Assembly (NCBI GenBank): GCA_963678705.1
Contig: OY783208.1
Coordinates: 21,726,207-21,790,206 of the forward strand
Direction of reading: 5' to 3'
Length of the DNA: 64,000 bases
Source of the DNA: Panorpa germanica
Lineage: Eukaryota; Arthropoda; Insecta; Mecoptera; Panorpidae
The position numbers were made by a program, and so were the translations under genes. The notes below the pieces were generated by a model. That model made no database searches and had not been told where the DNA came from. It worked only from the letters and a program-made list of their open reading frames with translations. Shown one piece after another: positions 22,633-35,200 of this stretch. Within the stretch, counting starts at the first letter, position 1; each line of letters starts with the position of its first letter.

Positions 22633-22648
22633 ATTTAATCACTTTGAG
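22633..22648 (-). promoter_or_regulatory. Conserved block in promoter/5' UTR of copy A
   Basis: CTCAAAGTGATTAAAT on the minus strand is identical to the block at 29134-29149 upstream of copy B, at a similar distance from the start codon. The text continues similarly (GAAACTTTTTACATTT) towards the ATG. It may be core promoter or 5' UTR; no TATA box was assigned. Confidence 0.4.
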
Positions 22649-23439
22649 AACTTTACTGTGTGAGAGAATACTCAATAATGTTGAGCTGGCAGCCGAACAA
22701 TGCACTAGACGATTAGAGGAGCGGAGAAAAAAACACGCAATTAGTAGAGTGCAGGCAATTTAATCAATGTAACGGTCATGTCACGGTAATCGAGAAACCG
22801 TAACACTCGAATGACATGGTTTTTAATAAGTTGATGGATTATTTAAATTACAAAAATGGATTAAAGTAAATTACAAAAATAAAACGAAAAGTGACTCAGA
22901 CTTAATGCAATGAATATTTCAAATTAAAATTATTTATTGTTCACGGTCTTTGTACATTTACTTTATTTAATTAAAGTAGTCGTTGACTGTTGGACACCCT
23001 GTACTGTTTAATCGCTAATAGCTATTAGTTTGCAGATGTACATCCATGCAAAAAAGCATTTTCTCAATTGTTAATATCTTCTACAATATTGTGTTTTAAC
23101 GATTTAAATTTCCCGCGTTCAATGTAGGGTTTTTAAATGCGTTACAGTTGGTACTGTGAGTTACTGACGCATGCGCATCACTTCACGGTGGTCTTCTCTT
23201 AGTACAGCTGTTAGCTACGGAAGGCGGAATAAACCCGGGGCACAAATTATGATCAGCGGCATGTTCAAAGTGATTAATAATTGTTTCATTCAAATGGATG
23301 ACGCAAGACAATGTTATTTCTAATTAATATTGTTTTATTAAGGGTTGAACGATGTTTATAGAAACATGTGCAAACACGCAGTGGCGTCGACATTATTTCA
23401 TTGCTGGCGAATTGAACCCTCTGGCGATATGTGCCGTCC

Positions 23440-24080
23440 AATATGGCGGAGGTGTTGGAAGAGGAGCAGACGGGAGGAGCGGCGTGGGGAAGGAAAATAA
23501 AGATGTAACGTATAAAAGAAGAAATGAAAGACGCGATGGGAAGAATAGAAAAGTGTACCTGGAAAAGAAAAACATGAAAATGAACGTTAATAAGATGAAA
23601 ATCTCCAAGGAGGGAGGTAAAAATCGGAAGGAGGATGAGGATGGAAGGATGAGGAAGAAAATTAGATATTTTGGATATGTGTTCAACAAAAGTAATGAGG
23701 AAGAAGCTCAAATAATGGCGCTGGAGAGAAAGGCAACATTATCGGAATGGACGACAAAAGAAGGATGGAGCTATTTGATGGATTAATTGGGAGGATGATG
23801 ATATCCTGGGCAGAAATATGGGGGTGAAAGAATGGAGGAAGTAGGAGGTGGTTCAGGAGAAGTATTTAAATGAGTGTTAGGCATTGATAAATTCACACCG
23901 GGATAGTAGATAATGGAAGAAGTGAAGGGTAGCAATTTGAGGGTAGAGGTAAGAACGGGAGTGTTTAGGTGGGAGGATAAATTGAAAAATATAGACAGGG
24001 AGTTCTTGAGATTGGTGGGGGAACAAATCAGGAAAGGAGGGAATACGAAATGGGAAAAGGAAAGGATGTGCAGGATCTTT
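23440..24080 (+). mobile_element. Decayed non-LTR retrotransposon fragment
   Basis: The purine-rich plus strand reads IRYFGYVFNKSNEEEAQI, then frameshifted text with a MEEVKG segment. These correspond to FKYLGYTFKKNNGEEAQI and MVMEELKRDKI in the copy at 32974-33968. Several frame breaks show it is dead. It lies in the spacer between the inverted arms. Confidence 0.6.
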
Positions 24081-24219
24081 TAAGGGAAAGGGATGTAACT
24101 TATAATTGTTTGCGTGAAATCTAAGCGCTGGTGCGGTACTAATTGCAACTGACTTAAAACTTAGATTCGAAATGGAGCGGATGGTGAATCTTAAAGGAGG
24201 AATGTCTACCTATTACAAT

Positions 24220-25500
24220 GTCTGTAGTTGTCAAAATGTTCACAGTACAGAGATATTTATCGGGAATCAAAATCCTATATGGTACCTTCGAAACGACGCC
24301 TACAAAGTTAGATATTTTGTAGAAGACAAATTTCTAAGATTTTTTTGAAGGAACTTATTCTGCAAAAACAGGAAATTTTTAATAAATATTTTTGTAAATA
24401 TCCCACGAGCTGGAAACGATAGAAAACTGAAATTTGGGGTGTGTATTGAAATCATAACTGTGCAGATTTGCCAATATTTAAGTTCAGTAGTGGCGTGACT
24501 TTTTGAGGGCAATGTTAGAATAAAATTTTGACGTTGAAATTTGGTATGTAGGCTCCACCGTAGAGAGTAATTAATGAAAAGTAATTTAAAATCCGAAGTT
24601 TCCAGTGGCGGAGGGAGTTGAGACGGTAAAAGCTAAAAATATTGAATAAAGAAATTTTAAACTTTGGGTATATATAGAGACATTAATTGTGGATATTTGC
24701 TAATAATTTAAATTTTTATTCATTAGCGGCGCGAATTTTGGGGACAATGTCACAACAGAGCTAGAACGTTGAAATTCGGAACGAGGGCTTTCTATAGACG
24801 GTCAAGAAAGAAAAATGATGGAAAACTGAAAATTTCTAGAGGCGGCGAGCGTATTGTGCCAAACACAAGAAATATCAAAGATATAGAGATGAAAGTTATA
24901 ATTTAGAATATATTTTCTTAGATACAAACAAAATAGATCACTGTGCCTAAAGTTTGGCAAATTTAGTTCAGTGGCGGAGGTATGTGGGGGGCACTAATGC
25001 TCTAATATAAATATAAAGCTGAAATTTAGTATGCAGATTAATATGTTAATTACAAAAATTAATTAAAAACAATATAGATGTACAACGATGATATTTTGCA
25101 TGTAGAGCATTAAATAGAAGCAAAATAGTTCTTATTATTTCCAGTGGTAGAATTGGATTGAGCGAAATCGGACGGAAAAATTCAAAATTTTATTTGGGGG
25201 TTTTTGCCGAGAGTAAAAATTGAAATTTTGTATATAGGCTAACTATGATACCTAATTTACGAATCGAAAAAAATTCCAAAATTTTGAAAAAATGTCAACA
25301 ACTAACGAATAAATGGAAAATATTTTATATTTTGTATAAAAATATATTTTTAAGTCAGTTATTTGTTTATTATATATTTATTTGTTATTTGTAAAATTAA
25401 TATAGAACGAGTTAAATATTTAAAATTAAAAATGGAATTAAAATTTGAAATGAAATTACGAATTATTTTATTTAATTGAAATCATACACACTAAAAAGAC
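24220..25500 (+). repeat. Diverged copy or copies of the GGCGTC interspersed repeat
   Basis: The segment starts with GTAGTTGTCAAAATGTTCAC and ends with GACGTCGCTTTGCAACGGGG, like the ends of 20224-21045. The interior has repeated AAAGTTGAAATTT/CAGTGGCGGAGG phrases and is related, reversed, to 36590-37790. No coding capacity. Confidence 0.45.
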
Positions 25501-26540
25501 GTCGCTTTGCAACGGGGTCTCTTTTCCATTTATATTTAAGAAGACAAACTACATTAAATGTTTTAAATATCTTAACTATTTTGGATTTTATAAGGAGTTC
25601 TAAAAATTCATGGACTTTTTTTTCAAAAAGAAAAATTATTGATTTCTTAATATTTTTTGATGCAGTTATGTTCATTTATATTTAAGAAGACGAACTGCGT
25701 TACAAAATTTGAAATATCTTAATTTTTGTGGACTTTATAGGAAGTTCTCTATCGTGTCCATGAATTTTTAGAACCCCCTATAAAATCCAAAATAGTTAAG
25801 ATATTTAAAAAATCTCAACACAGTTCGTCTTCTTAAAGTTTAGTGGATGTAACTGCATTAAAAGTTTTCAAAGATCCTAAATTTTCTCTAGAATAAAATG
25901 TCCATGAATTTAGAAAAGGTCACATAGAAACCTAAAAAGCATTGATGGTCAAAGTGTAATAAAGCAGTTGCATCAAACCATGAAAAACAAATAAACTTCT
26001 ATTTTAGAAAAAAGCCTATAAATATAGAAAAGATTAGAAAAAAGTCAGAAAATTGTACTTATTTTAAATTTTAATTGAACAGTTTATCAATTTAACGTGT
26101 AGCGGATATTACCCTATTAAAAATTAGACAAATAAGAAATAAGGATTATCAAAGAAATTTTCATCGCTCTAGAAGTTTCTCTTTCTATAACAAACGCGTA
26201 ATACACACCCGTTGCCAGGCAATGGGGCGAAGAGCTAGTAATAATTATAGAATGAATAAAGGCACGTATATTGGCAAATAGTGTATTTTGTAAATAAATA
26301 TAATTTGTGTTATTATTTTCTTTACAATTATTATAATTAATCACTAATTAATAATTATCTAATTTTAGTTTTACACTAATTGCTAATTTGTCTTATAATT
26401 AATTTTATGAGTGCAGGTATCTTAATTGCTTTAAAAAATAATAGTTGGTTATAGAGAAAAGAATATATAGATATGAACTTGCCCATACTGCAGAAATCTA
26501 TGAATTTTGAAAATACAAGGAGAGAACAAAAATGGCATAA
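25500..26540. other. Spacer sequence with short inverted and direct repeats
   Basis: AT-rich DNA. A block reading TTTAAGAAGACGAACTGCGT and close variants recurs at about 25530, 25680 and (reversed) 25822. No gene was recognised. Confidence 0.4.
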
Positions 26541-27085
26541 GAAAAGCATATTTTCGATAATGTTTTTTGACGACACTGTTAATATATAATTATTTCTATA
26601 ATTACTACAAGATAAAATAACATTTAAAGAATACTTTGTGAAATTTTCATAAATAAATATCAAGAAATGAGCCATTGACAGCGAATCTCCGGTGACGTCA
26701 CAAAAAAAAGTTTCATTGCGGTGTCCCTCATAACTCATCACTGGATTATTTGAAATTAAAAAACCAAAATGATTTCATTAGTTGATAAGTTCCTGCAGGA
26801 CACCCTGTTAAGTAACTCGACAGCGTTACCTCGGCATTTATGTAAAGAAAGAGTGTGCAAAATTTAATTGCGGATCGGTGCAGTAAATTTTGAGCTAGAG
26901 AGGACACCGACTCTGAAAAAGCTAAGTGTGAGAAAAACGCGTTTAAAAGTTTCAACCAAAAAGACGAAACCACACCAGAGAGGTGAAGACTTAAAACTCT
27001 ATATCTCCGATAGTTTTACTCCAATCGACTTCAAATTTTCACACAATAAACTTAATATGTTGTACATTCATATAAATAATTTATA
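26540..27085. repeat. Interspersed repeat shared with 61800-62410
   Basis: Long near-identical text runs in the same direction at 61800-62410, including GTTTTTTGACGACAC, GAGCCATTGACAGCGAATCT and AACTTAATATGTTGTACATTC. The second copy has an extra ~100 bases in the middle. No protein domain was recognised. Confidence 0.7.
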
Positions 27086-27323
27086 AGTAATGAAACGTTA
27101 TAGTCTTTGTGGTAGTAAGTAGTAGTTTTTAGTGTGCGCTATGCCTTAATAACTGAAGTTACATGACTTATTGGAATTATTGTAGCAAGGGAACAGCTAG
27201 CTAGCTTTCTAAAATCTTTTCTTTGCGACAAGTGTTCCTGTATAGATATATATATACGTCTCTCTTCAAATTATAACTTAATAATAAGTTTTCTGTGTAC
27301 TGAGTGCAAGTATCATCAAGAAA

Positions 27324-27470
27324 ATGTTAAAAGTCGCAATAGCTTTCGCTATTCTGGCCTACCTTTTACTTTCGGTAAGTATTTTAAATAATTTATTTAA
27401 AACTTCAAAAATAAATGTTGATTCATTTTATAGAATGCTGAAATAGCTGTTGAAAATCAATCTGATGAAG
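27324..27470 (+). CDS. First two exons of an unknown secreted protein
   Basis: Exon 1 (27324-27374) encodes MLKVAIAFAILAYLLLS, a textbook signal peptide, and ends at a GTAAGT donor. Exon 2 (27434-27470, after TTTTATAG) encodes NAEIAVENQSDEG and ends at GTACGT in phase 1. Upstream is an AT-rich TATA-like stretch (27243-27256) about 70 bases before the ATG. No third exon could be found before the mirrored arm starts. The design, with a signal-peptide exon and a short polar exon in phase 1, parallels exons 1-2 of the neighbouring protease-homolog/lectin genes, so it may be a third, broken relative or an unrelated small secreted gene. The function is unknown. Confidence 0.45.
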
Positions 27471-27549
27471 GTACGTAACTTTGATAGAAATTATTTGATA
27501 ATGGGTCAGGGATCGAACCCAAAGACGAAATAGCCCGTAACTGTATCGT

Positions 27550-27782
27550 CATCGTAATGCGCTTGTGTCCTCATTTTTTAGTGCTCGATTTTTCAATTGT
27601 TGATTGAACTTGATGTTAATAAATGTGTATTGGCGTGTCTATTTTATTAAATATCTAAATATTGACGGAGATATAGCAATTAAAAGTTTGAATTGTAGTT
27701 TTAGCGTTAGAAATCGTCGGCCATATTTATGACGTAACATGTAGTGGGATAGGTCAGTGCTGTAGTAATGTTTTATATCTGT
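27550..27782 (+). repeat. Fragment of the GGGCTTGTGTCC MITE family
   Basis: It starts with GCTTGTGTCCTCATTTTTTA and carries the shared text TGTTAATAAATGTGTATTGG and TTGACGGAGATATAGCAATT. It is cut by the element starting at 27785. Confidence 0.6.
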
Positions 27783-27784
27783 TA

Positions 27785-28347
27785 GGCCCGGTTTTATGGT
27801 TCGTCTTACTACCGAACTAAATAGCTAACCCTCGAAGTAAACGAAAAATGTGTTTTATCATCAAGGGTTAACGCTAACTCGGAACTAAAATCGCGGAGTA
27901 AGATATCCCGTCATAAATCAAGGTTTAAATATGATAACCCGGAATAAGTGTGCAACAGAGATAAAATATCATGCTATCTCAGCCAGTTTAGCTATCATTA
28001 TTATAATATTTTAGGTTATAATATTAAATTATTGTTTATTATGAATTTTGTGAGTGACCATAATCAATTATCAATAACAGATGATGAGGAAGATCAGCTA
28101 TTATACAAATATAGTACTAAGTTGAGAAATCCGTCATTTTTAAAACAATAATTAAACTGAATCTTGCATTCCCATGGATTTACAACTGTAAACAAATATT
28201 CGAATTTCTTAAAATATGGTTTACGTCTCTACTAACTAACTCGGGATTAAATTTGGACCATAAAACCCGATACAAAAATAAGTACCGAACTAAGCTAACT
28301 CGGGGTTTCGTAACCCCGAAGTAAATAAAAGACCATAAAACCGGCCC
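27785..28347. mobile_element. TA-flanked MITE with GGCCCGGTTTTATGG ends
   Basis: The left end GGCCCGGTTTTATGGTT and right end GACCATAAAACCGGCCC are inverted copies, flanked on both sides by TA. The 563-bp body has no transposase; short ORFs inside look spurious. It fits a Tc1/mariner-type or similar non-autonomous element. Confidence 0.7.
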
Positions 28348-29133
28348 TAAGTGATAGTACCCTGCAACTGGGCTATTCATATTTATCCTGCAAAAAGTAT
28401 TTATAAATATTTAATATGCTGGTGCCATCTACATTCGTACTTACTTATATACTCAGAAGTAGTGAGGACGCAAACCAGTTTTATAGTTGCGAGTCGACAG
28501 TCTATATGAGTACATTAGTTCGTGTGTGCACCGCATTGAGTCACTACATGTAAAAACATTATTTTAGTAAAGGTATGAGCAACCTTTTCTACATCGGTCA
28601 ACTATAAATGTAAATAAGAAACGTATTAAAATGTGACCACTAAATGGTAATCTTAAATTATTAGCTATTTATTGATTAGGTCTTGTGGCGCCCTCCTTTC
28701 CACATATTGATAAAGTTGACTTTGAAGAATTAACCATAATGTTTTAGAAGATATGAAAAATTGAAGTAGTCGATATCTGATATCATGACGTCATGAGAAA
28801 ATAAATGCTTTTTTGTATAGATGTATATCTGCAAACTAAATAATAAAGTAAAAAAAAAAAATAAAAAAATAAAATAAAAAATAAAGTAAATGCCCAAAGA
28901 CCGTGAAAATAAATAATTTTAATTTGAAATATTCATTGCATTAAGTCTGAGTCACTTTTCATTTTATTTTTGTAATTTACTTAAATAATCCATCAACTTA
29001 TTAAAAACCATTAAATATCATTCGGGTGTAACGGTTTCTCGATTACCGTGACTTGCCGTTTAAATTGCCTGCACTCTACTAATTGCGTTACTAATTTTGT
29101 CATAGAGTAAAGTTCGGTGTTTTCTTGCGGGTT

Positions 29134-29149
29134 CTCAAAGTGATTAAAT
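29134..29149 (+). promoter_or_regulatory. Conserved block in promoter/5' UTR of copy B
   Basis: CTCAAAGTGATTAAAT is identical to the block upstream of copy A, about 60-70 bases before the start codon at 29207. It marks the shared promoter or leader of the duplicated pair. Confidence 0.4.
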
Positions 29150-29206
29150 CTCAGAGAAACTTTTTACATTTTTAAAACAAATTGTGAGAATTCGAAGTAA
29201 TTGAAA

Positions 29207-32200
29207 ATGAAGGTGTTAATCCTTGCCATCTTCGCAGTGTCTTGTGCCTCAACCACCAACGCTACGGTGAGTTTTTTACTTTTATTTGTTTGACGTTTTT
29301 TTGTTACTTTTATCTAGGTTCGACGTGGACTTCTCTTTTCTTGAGGAGCGCTGCTTGGTGCACCATTTCTTATTTTCTTAAGTAATTCTCCAGTTGTAGC
29401 TTTATGTTCATGTAGTAGCGACCCTTCACGGCAGATGTCAGCTGGGTGATGATCAGCATCTGATTTATTGAATATTTTTTGTTAACCGTCAAATTGGTTT
29501 GGAATTTTGTTAAAAATTGACCGAAATGTTACTATTTGAAAATTGACTGACTTATTATTTGGCCGCCATTTTGTGACAGCTGACGTTACTCTATTGTATA
29601 ACAGAGATGGCAATATATTTAAGGGGTAGAGGCATGTTTTACTTTCTATAAAATTGTACTACGAGTTTATATTCATAAAGTTGGCTATCAGGACCTCAAA
29701 TATCCAATTATTCTAAAATAAAATCGCAATATTACAGGAGAAAGTAGCAATTAAAATAAAGGGTGGTGATCAGTATCTGATTTATTGAATATTTTGAAGC
29801 TTTTCTTTTGTTGTAATCGTAGCTTAGGTTTAGAATTTTGTAAATATCAAATCATTGACCAAAATGTTGCTATTCGAACGTTGCAATTTAAGTTATTCCA
29901 ATTATTCGGCCGCCATTTTTTGACAGCTGACGTCACTATTTCCGTGTTTTCTGTGATACGTATTAACGTATTGCCATGCGCCATCTCAGTTGCATAACAG
30001 AGATGACAATATATTTAAAATATATTTCCATAAAATTGTGCCCTATATTTAAGTTGGTTTTCAGGATCTCAAATGTGCAAATATTTTTATATAAGTCGCA
30101 ATAATATAAGAGAAAGTAACAATTAAAGAAGTCATATTTGTCCCTCTGGCACTCAAATATATTGCCGTCTTTGTTATGCAACGGAGTGTAAAGGAGATGC
30201 ATAGTAAAACGTGAGCTACGTGAACACATGAGCTAAAATGGTAACCAAGGACAAATAAAAATTTTATTATTCAACAGATCTATCTATTCTATCGATCTGT
30301 TCAATACTAATTTTAAATATGACTAAAAATTAAGCGGCAAAACAGAAATTCAAATTTAAAATAACTTAAGTCCGGTAATTTTTGTAATTAAAATAACCAT
30401 AGACATATTGTTACGAATTTGCGGGCGTCTGAGTATACAAAAATTATAGTTATGAAATATTAACCGGAATGCATATCATGCACTTGTTTTATTTGTTTAT
30501 GTGTGATCTTTCTAGAACCAAATAATACGCATACGGAAGGTCAAATAGTATATTTAAATAATTAGAGAAATATTCTCGAATGTCAAAGATGTCGAGGGCA
30601 GGGATATTCTACTGCGTAACCGCTGGTATATAAGGAGTTCAGTCCCGAGAATGGGAAGTTAGTAACAAGAGTCAGTCTGCTATAGCAAGTCAGTCCGCGG
30701 GAATAAGTCAGTCCACAACAGTCAGTCAGCAATGAATAATTAAAAAGTGAAATGATGTAATAAACAGTTATTGTAAATAGTTGTAATTGTTTTGTGTGAA
30801 TAGTGTAAATCTTTCTTATCCTATTCATTATATGTTTGGTACTGAATTTTGTATGGTAGCTTGAAAACAGCTCCATCAATGTTTTTGAAAACTGCCTATT
30901 TCGTAGAGAAAAAAATTGTAAGACTTTTGGCGTCCCCGGATTTTTCCCTGAATTTCCAAGGAAACCCGTAATTTTGGAAAAACTGGAAATAAAGTGAGCC
31001 CTTTTTTGCTTTATTACTTTAAATTTGTAAAAGATAGAAAGTTGAAATTTTGCATGTGTATTAAGATATTTAATGCTGATATTTCCCAATAATTAGAAAT
31101 TTAAAAATTGAAAAAGGGGGTTTGAATAAATGCGAGAGCCCGGTAGGGAACTTTGGAGAAAGTTCATATTCTGGATTCTAGAATATTTAAGTATATTATT
31201 AATAAAAAAAAAATTTAATTTCAAAATTTTATTTGGGGGCACGGGGGTAGTATTTGCCGAGAGTAAAAAATTGTGCTAGAAAGTTGAAATTTTGTATATA
31301 TGCTAACCTTGGTAACTTATTTACGAATCGAAAAAAAAAATCCCAAATTTTGTTAAAAGTTAGTCAAATAACGCATAAATTGAAAATAATTTTTATTTTG
31401 ATAAAAAAAAATATTTTTTTAGTCAATTTATGTGTCAATGTATATGTGTGCGAGTTTATTATTTCAATTTAAAAATAGAATTAAATATGAAATGTAATTA
31501 CGAATTATTTATTGGATTCGGGGGTAAACTCTACTTAATTTAAAAGTTACAACGCGACTAATTAGTGAAAACAATTACTCCGCTTGGTAATTAAAGAACC
31601 CAAAGTCGCAGGCGTATATTTAGAAGGTTCGAGAATCCTAATCTTCCTTTCCTTAATCCTTGCTCGCACATACAAATTTGTACCAGAGCCAGACTCCCTT
31701 CATCCCCCTTTCACGCCCTCACAAGTTTGTATCCTTTGGTGTTAGAAGCTGAAGAGGATAGATGCTACGTGTACACAAGCCGTCGTCGCGCCCAGTGAAA
31801 TTGTAACAATATGTTGGTTTATGTTTCGCTATAAATTCAAAAGATGTGACCACAAATAACGGTCTTTATTTTTCAGAAGACAACCAGCACTTATCCATCA
31901 GATGATTATAACCCCCTTGAAGAGGTAAACACTTGTAAGTGATTAACTGGTTTTACAGGACCCTCAATGCGTCCATGTCGTTAACGAATTTTAATCTTTA
32001 CAGGCGGGTTTAAATACGGATTTCATGCAAGTAAAGGACAATTCCCTCACGTTGCCTTTCTGAAGAGCAGAAATGCCTATAAAGTCCAGTACTGCAGCGG
32101 AACTGTAATTCATCCTAAATGGGTGCTCACTTCCGCTTATTGCACACTTGCGTAAGTAAAATGTCAGATTTGGTATTTCTTTAGGTTGGTAACAACTCAC

Positions 32201-35200
32201 AACTAAAGTAACTCATTTTCCAGTGACTCAACATTTGAGATCACCCTCGGGGCCCTCGTTCCATTCGATGAAGAAGATCCGGACAGAGTTGTTCTGCAAT
32301 CTGAACTTTTCTTCATCCACCCTGAATATCTTCCTCGTTATAAGGAACCTAAGAACGATGTGGCTTTGATTAAATTGCCAAGACCGGTGAAATCAGGTAA
32401 GATTATCAGATCCTGTAATTCACCAAACACCTGAGCGTCATTCATTGTGCTGATTGTTTCAGCTGATGTCATCCCCATGGCCATGAAAAAGCGCTCTACA
32501 GCAATCAAAGGCACCATAGCAGGATGGGGAGAATCTGGCTACGGTAGGTTCACTGGATTACTAAGTAGATTTAGAAGGACCATAAAAACTAGGTAACGCA
32601 GGGAGTTTGAAAACATTCTTTGTATGTTACTGGTTCCGTCCCCTCTCAGCGTGGTACATTCACAAACAAAATCTTAGCTTGAGAGAAAATCTGGGCACTG
32701 TTCCTAGAGGACCAAGGTTACTCCTCAACTTGCAACACTTTCCGTTGACCACCTATAATATGAAATTATCCACACTTTGACTCATCAGAGTAAATAAAAT
32801 AATGGGTGGTGTTTTAACCCTTCTACTCATTGAGGCTTTATAATAATTATCGCGCGATCCAAAATTTAAATTTTCCTTTAAGTTTCCTACAGTTTTTATT
32901 AATGGGGCTTAAACCTTCTCAGTGATACTACATTTTTCTTAAGCAACTCTAAGTTATTAACAAGTGAATTATTGAAGTGGAAATACAAGACAGAGGACAT
33001 TGAGGAAGTAGAAGAATTTAAATATCTGGGCTACACTTTTAAAAAGAACAATGGAGAAGAGGCTCAGATAAGGGAGGTAGCAAAGAAGGCAGAGCTAACA
33101 ATGCGACGGGTATGGGGACTAGAGGAAAAGGTATTTGGGGGGTACATACAAAAGAGGATATGGATGTTTGATAGACTGATAGCCAGTATGATGTTGTATG
33201 GAGCAGAGGTTTGGGGGTGGAAGGAGCAAGAAAAGTTGGAAAGAATACAGGTGAGATATATTAAATGGTTACTAGGGCTGGACAGGTGCACGCCAGGATA
33301 CATGGTGATGGAGGAGCTAAAAAGGGATAAGATACGAATTAAAACAGAGGAAGGAGCAGTAAAATACGAGGAGAAATTTAACAGAGCGGAAAGCAAAATT
33401 TTAATGAAAATAAGAGAGGATAGCATAAAGAATGGGGAAAGAGGAGGTCCAAAAAAGAGAAAGGAGTACTTTGAAAGGAATGGAATGGCGATCGAGGAGG
33501 CAGACAGGAGAAGAGAAGGTGGCGCAAGTGTGGAAGAGGAGCTAAGGAGAAGGGATAAGGAGATACAACAGCAGGAGAGAATGGGAAAAATAGAAAAAAG
33601 TAACTACAATAAAAGATATAAAAGGTTATGGGAAAATAATGTGCCTCAGTACCTTATAGAAAAAGGAAACAGATACTGGGAAAAGAGTGAGGAAAGAAAG
33701 TGTAGAATGTGCGGAGCGGACGACGAAACACTGGAGCACATTAAGTTTGAGTGTAAGGAAAAAGTAGCGAGCGAAAGGAGTATTGGCCAGCTATTAAAGG
33801 GAGGCAGTGAAGGAAAGAGGTGGATGGCGGAAATAGTAAAAAGGAAAGAAAAAACAGGAGAATAAATAAGCGGGTGGAGAATAATGTAAATTTAATTGTA
33901 AGTTGAAGTATATGAAATGTATTAGGATTGTAGATTGTAAAGCCGAAAGGCAAACAATAAATAAACAAAACAAGTGAATTATTTAAATTTTTATAAAATG
34001 CTAAAGTAGATTTATAAGTTATGTATAACATTATTATATCTTGTAAAACTCAACTTCTACGAACTAGCAAGGAAAGTAAAGTCAAAGAAAAGCAAAGTGT
34101 AGTTATGAATCAAAATAAATATTCTTCATTTCAGAAACTCTGTCTTTTATTGATAGCATCACGGTATGTGAAGGACCTTGCACATGTTTTGACTCAGACA
34201 GTAAAAGAATGGAGTCCTGCAATGCTGCTAAGATAGAATCGGATTTTTTCTGTGGTCAATCATTAGGTGCTCATTTTTGTTTTGTAAGTGTCAAGTTACT
34301 TTTTACTTACCTTTACTTAGTTTATATTAGCAAAGTAATTGTAGCCGTCATATTTTGATATCAATGTGGCATGCTGTGACTTCCAGTATCTTCTGCAAAG
34401 ACCACGCCTCCGAATAGTTATTCAAAATAAAAGACTAGGTGATCAGATATCGAGTTTACATTAAACAGCAAATGTCGTCAGTTTCCGACATACAACGAAG
34501 ATAGATGTTCGGGTTGTATCGGATTTGGCTTTCGAGGAACTTCGATGAGTTAAATTAAACACACACTCTTATGGAATAGAAATGATTTACCGCGCAGCCT
34601 ATTTACATTACAAGTTCTGTTAAAGATAATAAATTCATTGAAATCTCTAATTGATGCATTCATCTGTAATGTCTTCCTTCTTGTAGCTTCACAACGGGGC
34701 TGGTTTAGTGGTTAATGGAGTTCTAGTGGCCGTAATGAGCATGCGATGCTATTCCCATTGCCGTGACCATGAAGCAATCTTCACCAACCTCTACAAACAC
34801 TGGCAGTGGATCAGTGATACTGTGGATGAAGGTTGGCCTTAATTTACTTTTGCTTATTAATCAAATCTTTTATCAGATTTATCTCAGGTTGTTTCAAAAC
34901 GTATTCCAACAATTGGATTATCATCTACTTTGTTATCTTATCCACTTGTATATTTTTCCATTCGTTCATTTTGCGATTGGATTACCCTTTTCCACCATCC
35001 ACTTCCTTCCCTTCCTAACTATTTTTAACAAGTCCTCTCTTCTTTTTGTCTTCACCTTCTCTACTCCTTACACAATCTACTGGCCCTACCATCGCCGTCT
35101 AACAAATACCTCATTTCCTCCTCCTCATATCCCGTTACCCACCCAAATTAATTTCTGCTGAAGGACAGAGGTAATCTCGTCAGGTCATAATTTGTATCTT

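Noticed and set aside
23286-23711. Minus-strand ORFs rich in Phe/Leu/Pro
   Set aside because: They are antisense shadows of the purine-rich decayed LINE at 23440-24080.
27948-28380. Small ORFs in 27.9-28.4 kb
   Set aside because: They fall entirely within the 563-bp MITE bounded by inverted ends and are not conserved in any recognised family.
33064-33426. Minus-strand ORF inside the LINE fragment
   Set aside because: It is a shadow of the Lys/Glu-rich LINE ORF2 frame.
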